12,759 nucleotides of DNA from Bacteroides sp. Lineage in GTDB: Bacteria > Bacteroidota > Bacteroidia > Bacteroidales > Bacteroidaceae. Under the pieces are notes generated by a model. It worked only from the letters and a program-made list of their open reading frames with translations. It did no database searches and was not told where the DNA came from. Positions 1 through 7,532 of this stretch are shown in pieces (position 1 is the first letter of the stretch; every line of letters begins with the position of its first letter). Both the position numbers and the translations under genes were made by a program. The stretch is from contig DXOJ01000245.1 of assembly GCA_019412865.1 (NCBI GenBank), positions 1-12,759 of the forward strand, read 5' to 3'.

Positions 1-108
1 GATTGATTATGAACCAATTTATGCTTATTTTTGAAAACAGAATACAGATATAAGAGGAAACTTACAACTGAATCCTGTTTCAATTTACACAAAAAATAGG
101 ACAGTGCC
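1..108. other. Intergenic region downstream of the operon
   Basis: AT-rich stretch after the stop codon of the last minus-strand gene. It has no ATG on the minus strand, so no further gene of this operon starts here. On the plus strand, frame 2 is open from the window edge to a TGA at 32-34, which could be the last codons of a convergent gene, but ten codons are not enough to call it. A weak imperfect inverted repeat (31-40 against 75-83, 34-nt loop) has no T-run after it, so no terminator is called. Confidence 0.4.
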
Positions 109-1359
109 TTAAAAAACAATAATGCGTTCTTCTCTGCGGCTACGCTCCGCCTCATAGCAGATGAGATGGCTTTCTACAGAAACATCGATGGCAGTAGCGA
201 GAGATTTTTTGCTGGAACGGACGGCTTCAATGAAATCCTCCATCAAAGCCAAGTCTGCTCCTGCATGAAACGGAGTGCCGGCAATATCCGAAAAATCATA
301 GACCGTTTCTTCCCTTCCGCAAAACCGTTTTACGCGTAAAGTCGTTTCATCTCCGTCTATTTCTCCTTCCGTCAGGCAAATGTGTGTTTCCCGATTATCT
401 TTCAAAGTAAATACATCCATTGAGAAATTAATCGTTACTTCACTTTCCATTTCCATAGATACAATCTGATGGTCTACCACATCGTTGTCACAATGATATA
501 CACAACGCCCGTAAATCCCTACATGTAATTGGTATTCAATCACATCATCAATTGTTTTACCCTCCGGTACATCAAAATTAGCGATCCACTCACGACGCTC
601 ACGATATAACTTTACAGCCGAAAACGGACAATCATTTTCAACACTGCAATCAATGCACCGATCGGCTGAACCTTTTGGGGCATTCGCACTGTGAAACCAA
701 CGCAGAGAACCGAACGAGGTTAACTTATGGCAACGGGTGCGTGTAAGCCATAACAGAAAATCGATGTCATGACAACATTTGGAGATAAGCATCGGATTGG
801 TTATTTCCTCTTTACGCCACATGCCTCTCACAAACCCATGTGTAGAACGGTCTATTCCTACTGATGAACGATGATTTATTGAAATAATTCTACCTAATTC
901 TTCAGTGTCAATCAGCTCTTTGATCTTCATGAAATACGGATGATATCGTAATACATGGCAAACTGCAACGATAACCCCTTTTTCTTTTGCAGCCTTGCCA
1001 ATGGCAATGCATTCTTCCAGTGTCTGGGCTATAGGCTTTTCCAACAAAACATGAAACCCTTTGCGGATGGCCATCATGCTTGGCTCAAAATGCATGTTTT
1101 CGGGTGTACATATCAGGATGGCATCCGACTTGACAGGATTGTGAAAAAAAGTCTTATAATCGGAGTAACACTGCGAAGCGTCCAATCCAAAGCGTTCCGC
1201 TACTTTATTACGCCGGATGTCATTTAACTCCACAACTCCGACAAGCTGTACCTTGTCAGGGTTTATTTTTGCATATTCCAGATATTTGTTAGCCCGGTTA
1301 CCGGCTCCTATCACTACGATGGAGACCGGTCTGCGGGCATCATTTGCCTTGATATTCAT
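109..1359 (-). CDS. Gfo/Idh/MocA family oxidoreductase, cytoplasmic, with cysteine-rich insertion
   Basis: Predicted NAD(P)-dependent sugar or cyclitol dehydrogenase of 416 residues. An N-terminal Rossmann fold carries the nucleotide-binding motif GAGNRA at 18-23, with an acidic residue (E44) after the second strand that favours NAD over NADP. The family's catalytic EKP motif is at 107-109. A conserved K/C/H/D segment at 194-198 (KCCHD) supplies the probable catalytic histidine H197. An insertion contains cysteines at 235, 238 and 244, followed by C286 and C290, which may form a metal site or a structural cluster. There is no signal peptide, so the protein should be cytoplasmic, unlike the Tat-exported dehydrogenase two genes upstream. 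It is the last gene of the operon, 31 bp after the HEAT/DUF1080 gene. The context suggests it oxidises a sugar or reduces a keto sugar made by the exported enzymes. Family assignment is secure; substrate and direction are inference. Confidence 0.9.
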   Translation of the reverse strand: MNIKANDARRPVSIVVIGAGNRANKYLEYAKINPDKVQLVGVVELNDIRRNKVAERFGLDASQCYSDYKTFFHNPVKSDAILICTPENMHFEPSMMAIRKGFHVLLEKPIAQTLEECIAIGKAAKEKGVIVAVCHVLRYHPYFMKIKELIDTEELGRIISINHRSSVGIDRSTHGFVRGMWRKEEITNPMLISKCCHDIDFLLWLTRTRCHKLTSFGSLRWFHSANAPKGSADRCIDCSVENDCPFSAVKLYRERREWIANFDVPEGKTIDDVIEYQLHVGIYGRCVYHCDNDVVDHQIVSMEMESEVTINFSMDVFTLKDNRETHICLTEGEIDGDETTLRVKRFCGREETVYDFSDIAGTPFHAGADLALMEDFIEAVRSSKKSLATAIDVSVESHLICYEAERSRREERIIVF

Positions 1360-1390
1360 AAAGAAGTATGAAAGCTATCTTATTAGTTTT

Positions 1391-4300
1391 TTATTTGCTC
1401 AAATCCTTGATACGGATATTACGGAATTTCACTCCTGCACCATGTCCTAGAAATCCGATATGTCCCGACTTGTTGAAGAGTCCGGGATGATTCTTCCTGT
1501 CTACAGTATGTGGGTTCTTTGTAGAACCGTCTTCCGATACGTTGTGTCCCTGGCATGCTTCACGAATGTTTCCATCCAGTATAATTTCACCGTTTACAGT
1601 TACGGTAATACGATCTCCTACTGCACGGATTTCCTCGGTATTCCATTCACCTAATGCAGGGAACTTCACTCGTTTGGCAGGAATGATACCGTATACTGAC
1701 CCATGTTGTTGATATTCACGTAATCCTTTATAAATAGGAGCGTCATGATCTAGTATTTGAATTTCCATACCTTCATATGCTGCGTCCACTCCCATCGGAG
1801 TGCGAATGCCTACGCCATTGTTGACACCTTCACGCATAAATGCAAACTCAAAGCGAAATACAAAATCGCTGTATTCTTTTACTGTATAGAGGTTTCCGCT
1901 ACCACCGTATTGTGCAGTCACGTAGATAGTTCCGTCTACAGGTACATAGTCGGTTGTATTTCCTGTCCACTTGTGCATGGAAGTACCATCGAATAATATC
2001 TCAAATCCCTCCTTTGCTTCTTCTGCAGGAAGGTTGAATTTCGGAGTAGAAGGAAGTTCGCGGATGTACATCTCTCGGTATTCTACAGGTGTGCCTTCTC
2101 CTATCAGCATCAACTGACCTTTCACATAAGCCGGAATATTACGATCGCAGGAGTTTTCAAGGATAATATTGGTGGCGGTCACCACACCGTTCACACTGAC
2201 AGTCACCCGGTCGTTCAATACCTTTACATAAACTGTATTCCATTCACCTGCTATATTATCGGCTACTTTTTCCGGTGTATTTTTTGTTTTTATGTTGCCG
2301 GACAAAGCCCCGGATTTATCACCGCCTAAGTCTATTTGCCGAATAGAACGCACGCCCAAACCTGCCTTGCCTGTGCCTTTCCATTCAAACCATAGTTCAA
2401 AGTTCTCATAATTGCCAGTACCCAGAATGGCATTTTTACCACCGGTATAAGCTATTCCATTTTCTGTAATCTTCCAAAGATCGCTAGTTGTGGCAGTCAA
2501 TGCTTCGTGTTTTTTGATTTTCTTGGGATTCATTGAAGCCTTCTGAGCCGGATTCAACGCAATTACTGTCCATTCGGCATTACCGAATATCGGAATGTAG
2601 GCTGCCTGCGGAAGTCTTTGCAATATGGCATTAATGTCATCGATGGCATAACCGGCATCCGCATGACCAGCTTCCTTAAAACATGCAATTGCTTTTTCCA
2701 AAGCTTTGCGTACCGGTTCACCGCCGAAATTTTCAGAGTTCTTTGAAGCGATAGTTCTTACTGCCTCGGCAGCAGCTTCAGCCGTAGCCTTATTATCCAT
2801 GTATTTTTCAACCAACATCAAAGCCTGATAAGTATGAGTTTCACCCAACAGGTTAATAAGGCGATTCTGTACTTTCACATCGGAAGCAATTTCCAATGCC
2901 CTGCGATACAATTGGTATTTTCGTATCGATGTATGGGCAGACTTGGCAACCAAACTTGTGTAGCGGTTTAATGCAGCTTGAGCATTCGTTTTGTCATTAA
3001 CTGCAATGTTATAGAGAACCTCGATCATTTTTATATTGTCAATATTCACCAATGACGCGAATGCTTCCTGTTTGTAATTGCCATTGTATCCTTTTAGAAT
3101 CTCAGCAATGGATTCAGGATTACCCGCTTGCGCAAGAACCGGATAGTACAAGGAAGGATTACAGGATTTGTTGACATATGGAATTACGGTAGCATATTGT
3201 TTATCTTTAGGCAAAGGCAGAACTGCGTTCCGCATCGCTTTCTGAATTTGAGGAATGTTCTTGCCACTCTCTTTTTCAATCAATCGGCTGAGACGTTCAA
3301 GATCTGACGGACCTACTACACCCTCAAGAGCCTTATAGGCAGCAGTGCGTACATCGTTTTCTGGTGAAGTCAGCATATTAAACACTTTATCGGTCGCTTC
3401 GTCCATACTGCGTGTAGAAGCAAGATTTAGTGCGGCAATCCGAATGGCTTTGTCCGCATCCAACGCTTTCATGATATTGTTGTTGATTTTACCGTTAAAT
3501 GAGAGCAATGCTTTGGTTGCAGCATCGGCATGATTACTATTCAGTTTTGCAATTAGAGCTTCCAATGCTGTATCGCCGCCAATCTTTCCGGCAGCAGTAA
3601 TGGCAGCAATGGCAATCTCCTCGTCGTCGGAGTCCATATTGGTTATTACGGCATCAATCTGTGAAACTACATGATTAGTACCGAACCAATTTAATATGTC
3701 AGCCTTTACTTTCTTATTGTTCTTTGCCTTTAATGTCTTTGCCAGGTTTGCATATAAGGTTTCATCAGCAATGTTTTCAGATAGGCGTAAAGCGTTCACT
3801 CTATATTCACGATTACTGTCCTTCAAAGCGGCAAGGATGTAAGAGACAGCTTTTTTGCCCTCTGCTTCAATAATTACATCGAGAGCAGCACCACGTACAT
3901 AAGCCTTGTCAGTATCTTTTAGCAGTTTTTTTGCTGCATTAGCTGCGATATGTCCCTCGTCGTTGACAACCATTGTCTTGAGTAGTCGCAAATAGCAAGC
4001 AGTAACATCTGTTTCCGGTATCCACTCATACTTCGCTGCTTTGGCGGCTTTCTCCAATGTAGAAAGGGAGGCGGATGAACCGCAAATACTCAATGCGTGA
4101 TAGATTGCTTTTTGAGTTGGAGCGTCTGCATTCTTCAACCATTCCAACAGTATAGGTTCGGCCGTTTTCAGTCTTTTTACGCCGACAGCATAGGCCAGTT
4201 TCTCTCGAGGAGCAACCTCTTTCTTAATGAGATCAAGAAGTGCCTCGTTTGCCCCTTCAGTATGTGCCAGTCCGTTGATAGCCCATTCTGCCAGATAAGC

Positions 4301-4744
4301 ATCATGCAGGTATTTTACAAAAACAGGGATGTCCTCAACTGTTGCACAACGTTGCAACTGGCTCATTAGGAATGCTCGGTTTGGATTGTCAGTACACTTT
4401 TCAATGGCTTTTGCTAAACCTTTTCTCACTTCAGCCCTTTTGTCTGCTTTATCCGGAGCGGTAACATAAGAAACTACACCATACAAAGCATGCTCAATGG
4501 AAGCGTTCTTACCTTTGTCTGCCGGAACAAGCATTTCTCCCAACAGAACTATGCCGGCAGTACCGGTGGACATCAGTTCATTCATTATGTTGTTGTAGTC
4601 TTGTTGTTTGGCAGCAGGAAGCTGGTCTAACGCATCAGCTATAATAGTGGCAATAGTACGCTGGCGGGCATCCTGTGCCGCAATACTCCACGGCAATAAA
4701 GCTGCAAAAGTTAATGCCCAAAATATCTTTTTCATATCTTTCAT
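1391..4744 (-). CDS. Exported HEAT-repeat protein with two C-terminal DUF1080-fold domains
   Basis: Large predicted periplasmic protein of 1117 residues. The N-terminus is a Sec signal peptide with a hydrophobic core and a likely signal peptidase I site after the AA of SIAAQD (about residue 23); it has no lipobox. Residues of about 80-700 are alpha-helical, HEAT-like repeats, typically a scaffold for protein contacts. Two concanavalin-like DUF1080 domains follow. The second (912-1117) has the family's opening FDG..(x)..W pattern, the core GMEIQILD at about 991-998 and a GSVYGIIPAKR stretch, ending in KFRNIRIKDL. The first (about 720-899) has the fold's beta-strand rhythm but lacks the opening FDG and E-x-Q-x-x-D patterns, so it may be a non-catalytic binding module. 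The start at 4744 leaves 17 bp after the upstream dehydrogenase; an in-frame ATG at 4735 is also possible. Role inferred: 3-keto-glycoside hydrolysis or binding. The function of the HEAT part is unknown. Confidence 0.88.
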   Translation of the reverse strand: MKDMKKIFWALTFAALLPWSIAAQDARQRTIATIIADALDQLPAAKQQDYNNIMNELMSTGTAGIVLLGEMLVPADKGKNASIEHALYGVVSYVTAPDKADKRAEVRKGLAKAIEKCTDNPNRAFLMSQLQRCATVEDIPVFVKYLHDAYLAEWAINGLAHTEGANEALLDLIKKEVAPREKLAYAVGVKRLKTAEPILLEWLKNADAPTQKAIYHALSICGSSASLSTLEKAAKAAKYEWIPETDVTACYLRLLKTMVVNDEGHIAANAAKKLLKDTDKAYVRGAALDVIIEAEGKKAVSYILAALKDSNREYRVNALRLSENIADETLYANLAKTLKAKNNKKVKADILNWFGTNHVVSQIDAVITNMDSDDEEIAIAAITAAGKIGGDTALEALIAKLNSNHADAATKALLSFNGKINNNIMKALDADKAIRIAALNLASTRSMDEATDKVFNMLTSPENDVRTAAYKALEGVVGPSDLERLSRLIEKESGKNIPQIQKAMRNAVLPLPKDKQYATVIPYVNKSCNPSLYYPVLAQAGNPESIAEILKGYNGNYKQEAFASLVNIDNIKMIEVLYNIAVNDKTNAQAALNRYTSLVAKSAHTSIRKYQLYRRALEIASDVKVQNRLINLLGETHTYQALMLVEKYMDNKATAEAAAEAVRTIASKNSENFGGEPVRKALEKAIACFKEAGHADAGYAIDDINAILQRLPQAAYIPIFGNAEWTVIALNPAQKASMNPKKIKKHEALTATTSDLWKITENGIAYTGGKNAILGTGNYENFELWFEWKGTGKAGLGVRSIRQIDLGGDKSGALSGNIKTKNTPEKVADNIAGEWNTVYVKVLNDRVTVSVNGVVTATNIILENSCDRNIPAYVKGQLMLIGEGTPVEYREMYIRELPSTPKFNLPAEEAKEGFEILFDGTSMHKWTGNTTDYVPVDGTIYVTAQYGGSGNLYTVKEYSDFVFRFEFAFMREGVNNGVGIRTPMGVDAAYEGMEIQILDHDAPIYKGLREYQQHGSVYGIIPAKRVKFPALGEWNTEEIRAVGDRITVTVNGEIILDGNIREACQGHNVSEDGSTKNPHTVDRKNHPGLFNKSGHIGFLGHGAGVKFRNIRIKDLSK

Positions 4745-4761
4745 TTTTCAGTATTAGTAGA

Positions 4762-6060
4762 TTAAAGTTTCCAGGGATTTCTCATCGGCTGGTCAATCAA
4801 TTGATTGGCGGCATCGTCGTTGATGAACTGCTGCGCTACTGGGTCAAAATGTAGTGTACGGTTCAGACGAAGGGCGCAAAGGGCCATATTTACGATGTTG
4901 CAGCTGCGGTGCCCGTTCATTTCATTCAAGGCGAACAGTTCCCTATTTTTGACACATTTGATAAAATCCGTGTTCTGCGGTTCCGGATCAGGCAGTTCAG
5001 CAATGATGTTCATTATGTCCGGAGCAGGCTTACCGTTTAATTCACATTCAAAACCTTTATAGACTTTACCTTTTGGACCTTCTATATACGGTACCTTATT
5101 GCCACTTTCAAACCCTTCACCTTCCAATACTATCTGGCATCCGTCTAGGTAAGTATAGGTAATCTTACGCCAAATACCGATAGCATCAGGATGTTGCTGG
5201 GGAGCATCTACTTCGACTTTGATAGGATTGGTATTATCTTTTCCCAATATGTATTGTACCGGGTCAATATAATGCTGTCCCATATCCCCCAGGCCACCTC
5301 CGTCGTAATCCCAATATCCCCGGAATGTGGAATGAACGCGATGAGAATTGTAAGGCTTGTATTGAGCCGGTCCCAGCCACATGTCATAGTCCAATTCTGC
5401 CGGGACTGGTTCCGGAGCAAGATTTTCCTTTCCTACCCAAAAGAATTTCCATGTGAAACCGGTAGCACCCGAGATGATTACTTTTAATGGCCAGCCAAGC
5501 AATCCGCTGTCTACCAGTTTTTTTAATGGTTCAACAGTAGTACCCAGTCCGTAGAAATTATCTTTAAAGCGAAACCATGTGTTCAGTCGAAATATACGAT
5601 TATTCTGTTTCACGGCTTCCATCAAACGTTTACCTTCACCGATAGTACGTGTCATCGGTTTTTCACACCAGATGTCCTTTCCTGCTTTGGCTGCCTCGAT
5701 GGCCATCAGACCGTGCCAGTGAGGTGGAGTAGCGATATGTACGATGTCTACATTCGAATCTTTAATTAGGTCGCGAAAGTCGTGATATGTCTGCAATGTT
5801 TCATTGAATTTCTTCTTGCCCAGGTCTACTGCTTTTTGTAGGTGGTTCTTGTCAACATCACACACAGAAACAAGGCGACACTGTTCATTACTTGTGAAAT
5901 GGTAGCTACTTCTGCCAATTCCGCCTACTCCAATGATACCTTTTGTCAATTGATCGCTTGGAGCAATATGGTTGGGCCCACCCAATACTTTGCTTGGCAC
6001 GATAGAGAACAAAGCGAGGCTGCCCATGCCTTTTAAAAATTTTCTTCTGTCAATTCCCAT
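4762..6060 (-). CDS. Tat-exported Gfo/Idh/MocA family dehydrogenase
   Basis: Predicted sugar dehydrogenase of 432 residues, exported folded. The N-terminus has a twin-arginine motif (RRKFLKG at 5-11) followed by a hydrophobic stretch and small residues to about 28. The Rossmann motif GVGGIG lies at 44-49, with D68 at the end of the second strand, suggesting NAD. The catalytic EKP motif is at 133-135. The C-terminal domain shows GGGLGDMGQH at 254-263, whose D259 and H263 match the acid/histidine pair of the family. Tat export fits a protein that must fold around its nucleotide in the cytoplasm, as known for Zymomonas glucose-fructose oxidoreductase. Its neighbours are DUF1080 proteins on both sides, 42 bp and 17 bp away, so it probably forms or reduces the 3-keto sugar on which they act. 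The family is clear; substrate, position oxidised and cofactor retention are inferred. Confidence 0.92.
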   Translation of the reverse strand: MGIDRRKFLKGMGSLALFSIVPSKVLGGPNHIAPSDQLTKGIIGVGGIGRSSYHFTSNEQCRLVSVCDVDKNHLQKAVDLGKKKFNETLQTYHDFRDLIKDSNVDIVHIATPPHWHGLMAIEAAKAGKDIWCEKPMTRTIGEGKRLMEAVKQNNRIFRLNTWFRFKDNFYGLGTTVEPLKKLVDSGLLGWPLKVIISGATGFTWKFFWVGKENLAPEPVPAELDYDMWLGPAQYKPYNSHRVHSTFRGYWDYDGGGLGDMGQHYIDPVQYILGKDNTNPIKVEVDAPQQHPDAIGIWRKITYTYLDGCQIVLEGEGFESGNKVPYIEGPKGKVYKGFECELNGKPAPDIMNIIAELPDPEPQNTDFIKCVKNRELFALNEMNGHRSCNIVNMALCALRLNRTLHFDPVAQQFINDDAANQLIDQPMRNPWKL

Positions 6061-6102
6061 ATTTTGTACATAAGTTATTGTTGTATATGTTTTAATACTG
6101 TC

Positions 6103-7401
6103 TTACAGTCTTGTCAAACGGATATTGCGCCACTGCACCTTGATACCGCCCCCGTCGTGAATCTGTAATGCGATACGTCCTTGTGTGGCACCAATCTTTT
6201 TGTCTGTCAAATCTGCCATCAGTTCACCGTTCAGCCATGTTTGTACATGCGCACCTTCCACGCGGATGCGTAAAGTATTCCAGTCTCCCTGTTTCAGGAT
6301 ATTTTCTTTTTCATCTGGAATTTGTACCAGCCAACCGCGCCCGTAAGATTCATAAATGCCACCGGTATCGTTGCCCGTCGGAGCCACTTCGCATTGCCAG
6401 CCGTGAATCTTGACCGGTGGCTCGATGAATGAACGGAAGAAGACACCGGAATTGCCATTAGCTAATTGCTTAAATTCCAGATTCAAGTCAAAATCGTTGT
6501 AATAATCGCGGGTAGTCAAATAACCGTATTGTTTGTCTTTTCCACTTTCACATACCAAACAGCCTTCTTTATCCACATACCACAATTCGGTTCCGTACAC
6601 TTTCCAGCCGTTCAAGTCCTTTCCGTTAAACAGGAACTCCGTTTTAGCAGGTATCTTCTTGGATAATTCCTTTATTTTGATGTTGCGGAAGGAAGCAGGA
6701 TAGCCATGATCCTGTAAACAGAGAACTCCCTTGCGCCCCAAACCATATTCAGGAGACATTTCCCATTTACCGCTTTCTTTGCGTTGAAACCAATCGTCGG
6801 TCCATGCCTCGAATTCCAAAATTTTATGTCCGTTTAAGTAATGTTCTACATGCCCATTATCGAACACGATGCGTGAGTTATTCCATTTGCCTTGTGGATT
6901 TACGAACATGGAGTCTGGGTCTGGAAGATGCATTGCATAGTCTACTCCCAGTTTCTGCCATTCTTCCAATTTGGTGGGAGCGTTTGTCTTTTCCCAACCT
7001 TCTACATCAATCAACTGATATTCAGGGCCGGTTACATACGGAACTTTAAAATAAGGATCTTCTACTACGTGATAAAGCATGCCGCTATTGCCACCGTACG
7101 AAAGTTTCCAATCCCAGTCAAGAATAAAATTGTCAAATTCCCGATCGGTTACGATATAACCTGAAAGGTCACTTCCGTCACCATTTGCTTGAATACATCC
7201 ATCTACTACATGCCAAGGTTGTGTGAGTGAATCTCCATTATAGTCACGCCAGCCATTGAGTGTGTTTCCATCAAATAATAGTTGCCAACCGTCAGCTATT
7301 TCCGCTTTGGTCAAAGTGTTGTGTTGAGGAGCTGACACACAGGATGCCATGGTGGTAAGCATAGCACTTACAACGGTTCCAAACAAAGTCCTATTTCTCA
7401 T
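6103..7401 (-). CDS. Lipoprotein with two DUF1080 (3-keto-disaccharide hydrolase) domains
   Basis: Exported lipoprotein of 432 residues with two concanavalin-like DUF1080 domains, a family that includes hydrolases of 3-keto-disaccharides and 3-keto-glucosides. The lipobox cysteine is C21 (TMASC). Residues after it (VSAPQHN) are not acidic, so a periplasmic rather than surface position is expected. Domain 1 (about 38-246) opens with LLFDGNTLNGW and has the core PEYQLID at about 126-132. Domain 2 (about 255-432) opens with FLFNGKDLNGW but belongs to another subtype, with WQCEVAP at 335-341, GGIYE at 347-351 and RGW at 355-357. The frame is open to a TTG at 7410, but the ATG at 7401 is preferred because it gives a compact, typical lipoprotein signal. 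The gene is preceded by a 131-bp gap with a stem-loop and followed after 42 bp by the Tat dehydrogenase, its likely partner. Two active sites in one chain could serve two linkages or two steps. Confidence 0.92.
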   Translation of the reverse strand: MRNRTLFGTVVSAMLTTMASCVSAPQHNTLTKAEIADGWQLLFDGNTLNGWRDYNGDSLTQPWHVVDGCIQANGDGSDLSGYIVTDREFDNFILDWDWKLSYGGNSGMLYHVVEDPYFKVPYVTGPEYQLIDVEGWEKTNAPTKLEEWQKLGVDYAMHLPDPDSMFVNPQGKWNNSRIVFDNGHVEHYLNGHKILEFEAWTDDWFQRKESGKWEMSPEYGLGRKGVLCLQDHGYPASFRNIKIKELSKKIPAKTEFLFNGKDLNGWKVYGTELWYVDKEGCLVCESGKDKQYGYLTTRDYYNDFDLNLEFKQLANGNSGVFFRSFIEPPVKIHGWQCEVAPTGNDTGGIYESYGRGWLVQIPDEKENILKQGDWNTLRIRVEGAHVQTWLNGELMADLTDKKIGATQGRIALQIHDGGGIKVQWRNIRLTRL

Positions 7402-7460
7402 TCGTTTCAAAATTTAAAATTATTAATTATATTAACAATGTGACATATTTGTTCTTTTTC

Positions 7461-7502
7461 CAATCATACTATCGACGGATTTTTCTGCCAATAGTATGAT
7501 TG
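7461..7502. repeat. Perfect 12-bp inverted repeat (stem-loop) between capture genes and enzyme genes
   Basis: The arms CAATCATACTAT (7461-7472) and ATAGTATGATTG (7491-7502) are exact reverse complements separated by 18 nt. The element lies in the only long gap of the operon (7402-7532), 30 bp past the stop of the Fib_succ lipoprotein gene and 59 bp before the ATG of the DUF1080 lipoprotein gene. In the direction of transcription the second arm is followed by GAAAAAGAAC, not a U-run, so it is not a standard intrinsic terminator. It could be an mRNA stabilising or processing hairpin that sets different levels for the two halves of the operon, or an operator for a dimeric regulator with half-sites about 30 bp apart. 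The repeat is seen directly; its function is inference. Confidence 0.6.
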
Positions 7503-7532
7503 TTGATATAGAAAACTCTGTAAAATGGATTG

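Noticed and set aside
2..34. Tail of a convergent plus-strand gene ending in TGA at 32-34
   Set aside because: Only ten codons are visible, with no recognisable motif, so chance cannot be excluded.
31..83. Imperfect inverted repeat after the last gene as a terminator
   Set aside because: The arms have a bulge, the loop is 34 nt, and no T-run follows.
955..1450. Open plus-strand frames of 60-100 codons across the window, including this stretch
   Set aside because: All lie opposite well-supported minus-strand genes, have no family resemblance or signal features, and look like antisense shadows.
7402..7410. TTG at 7410 as the start of the DUF1080 lipoprotein (three extra residues)
   Set aside because: The ATG at 7401 in the same frame gives a compact lipoprotein signal with the cysteine at 21, and TTG starts are uncommon, so the ATG is preferred.
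7408..7440. Possible Bacteroides-type promoter: TTG near 7436 and TAAATTTTG ending at 7408
   Set aside because: The -7-like box has one base too many for TAnnTTTG and lies so close to the ATG that transcription would start at or inside the gene.
7461..7502. The stem-loop as an intrinsic terminator
   Set aside because: The stem is AT-rich and has no T-run after it on either strand (GAAAAAGAAC in the operon direction, TTGATATAG on the other).
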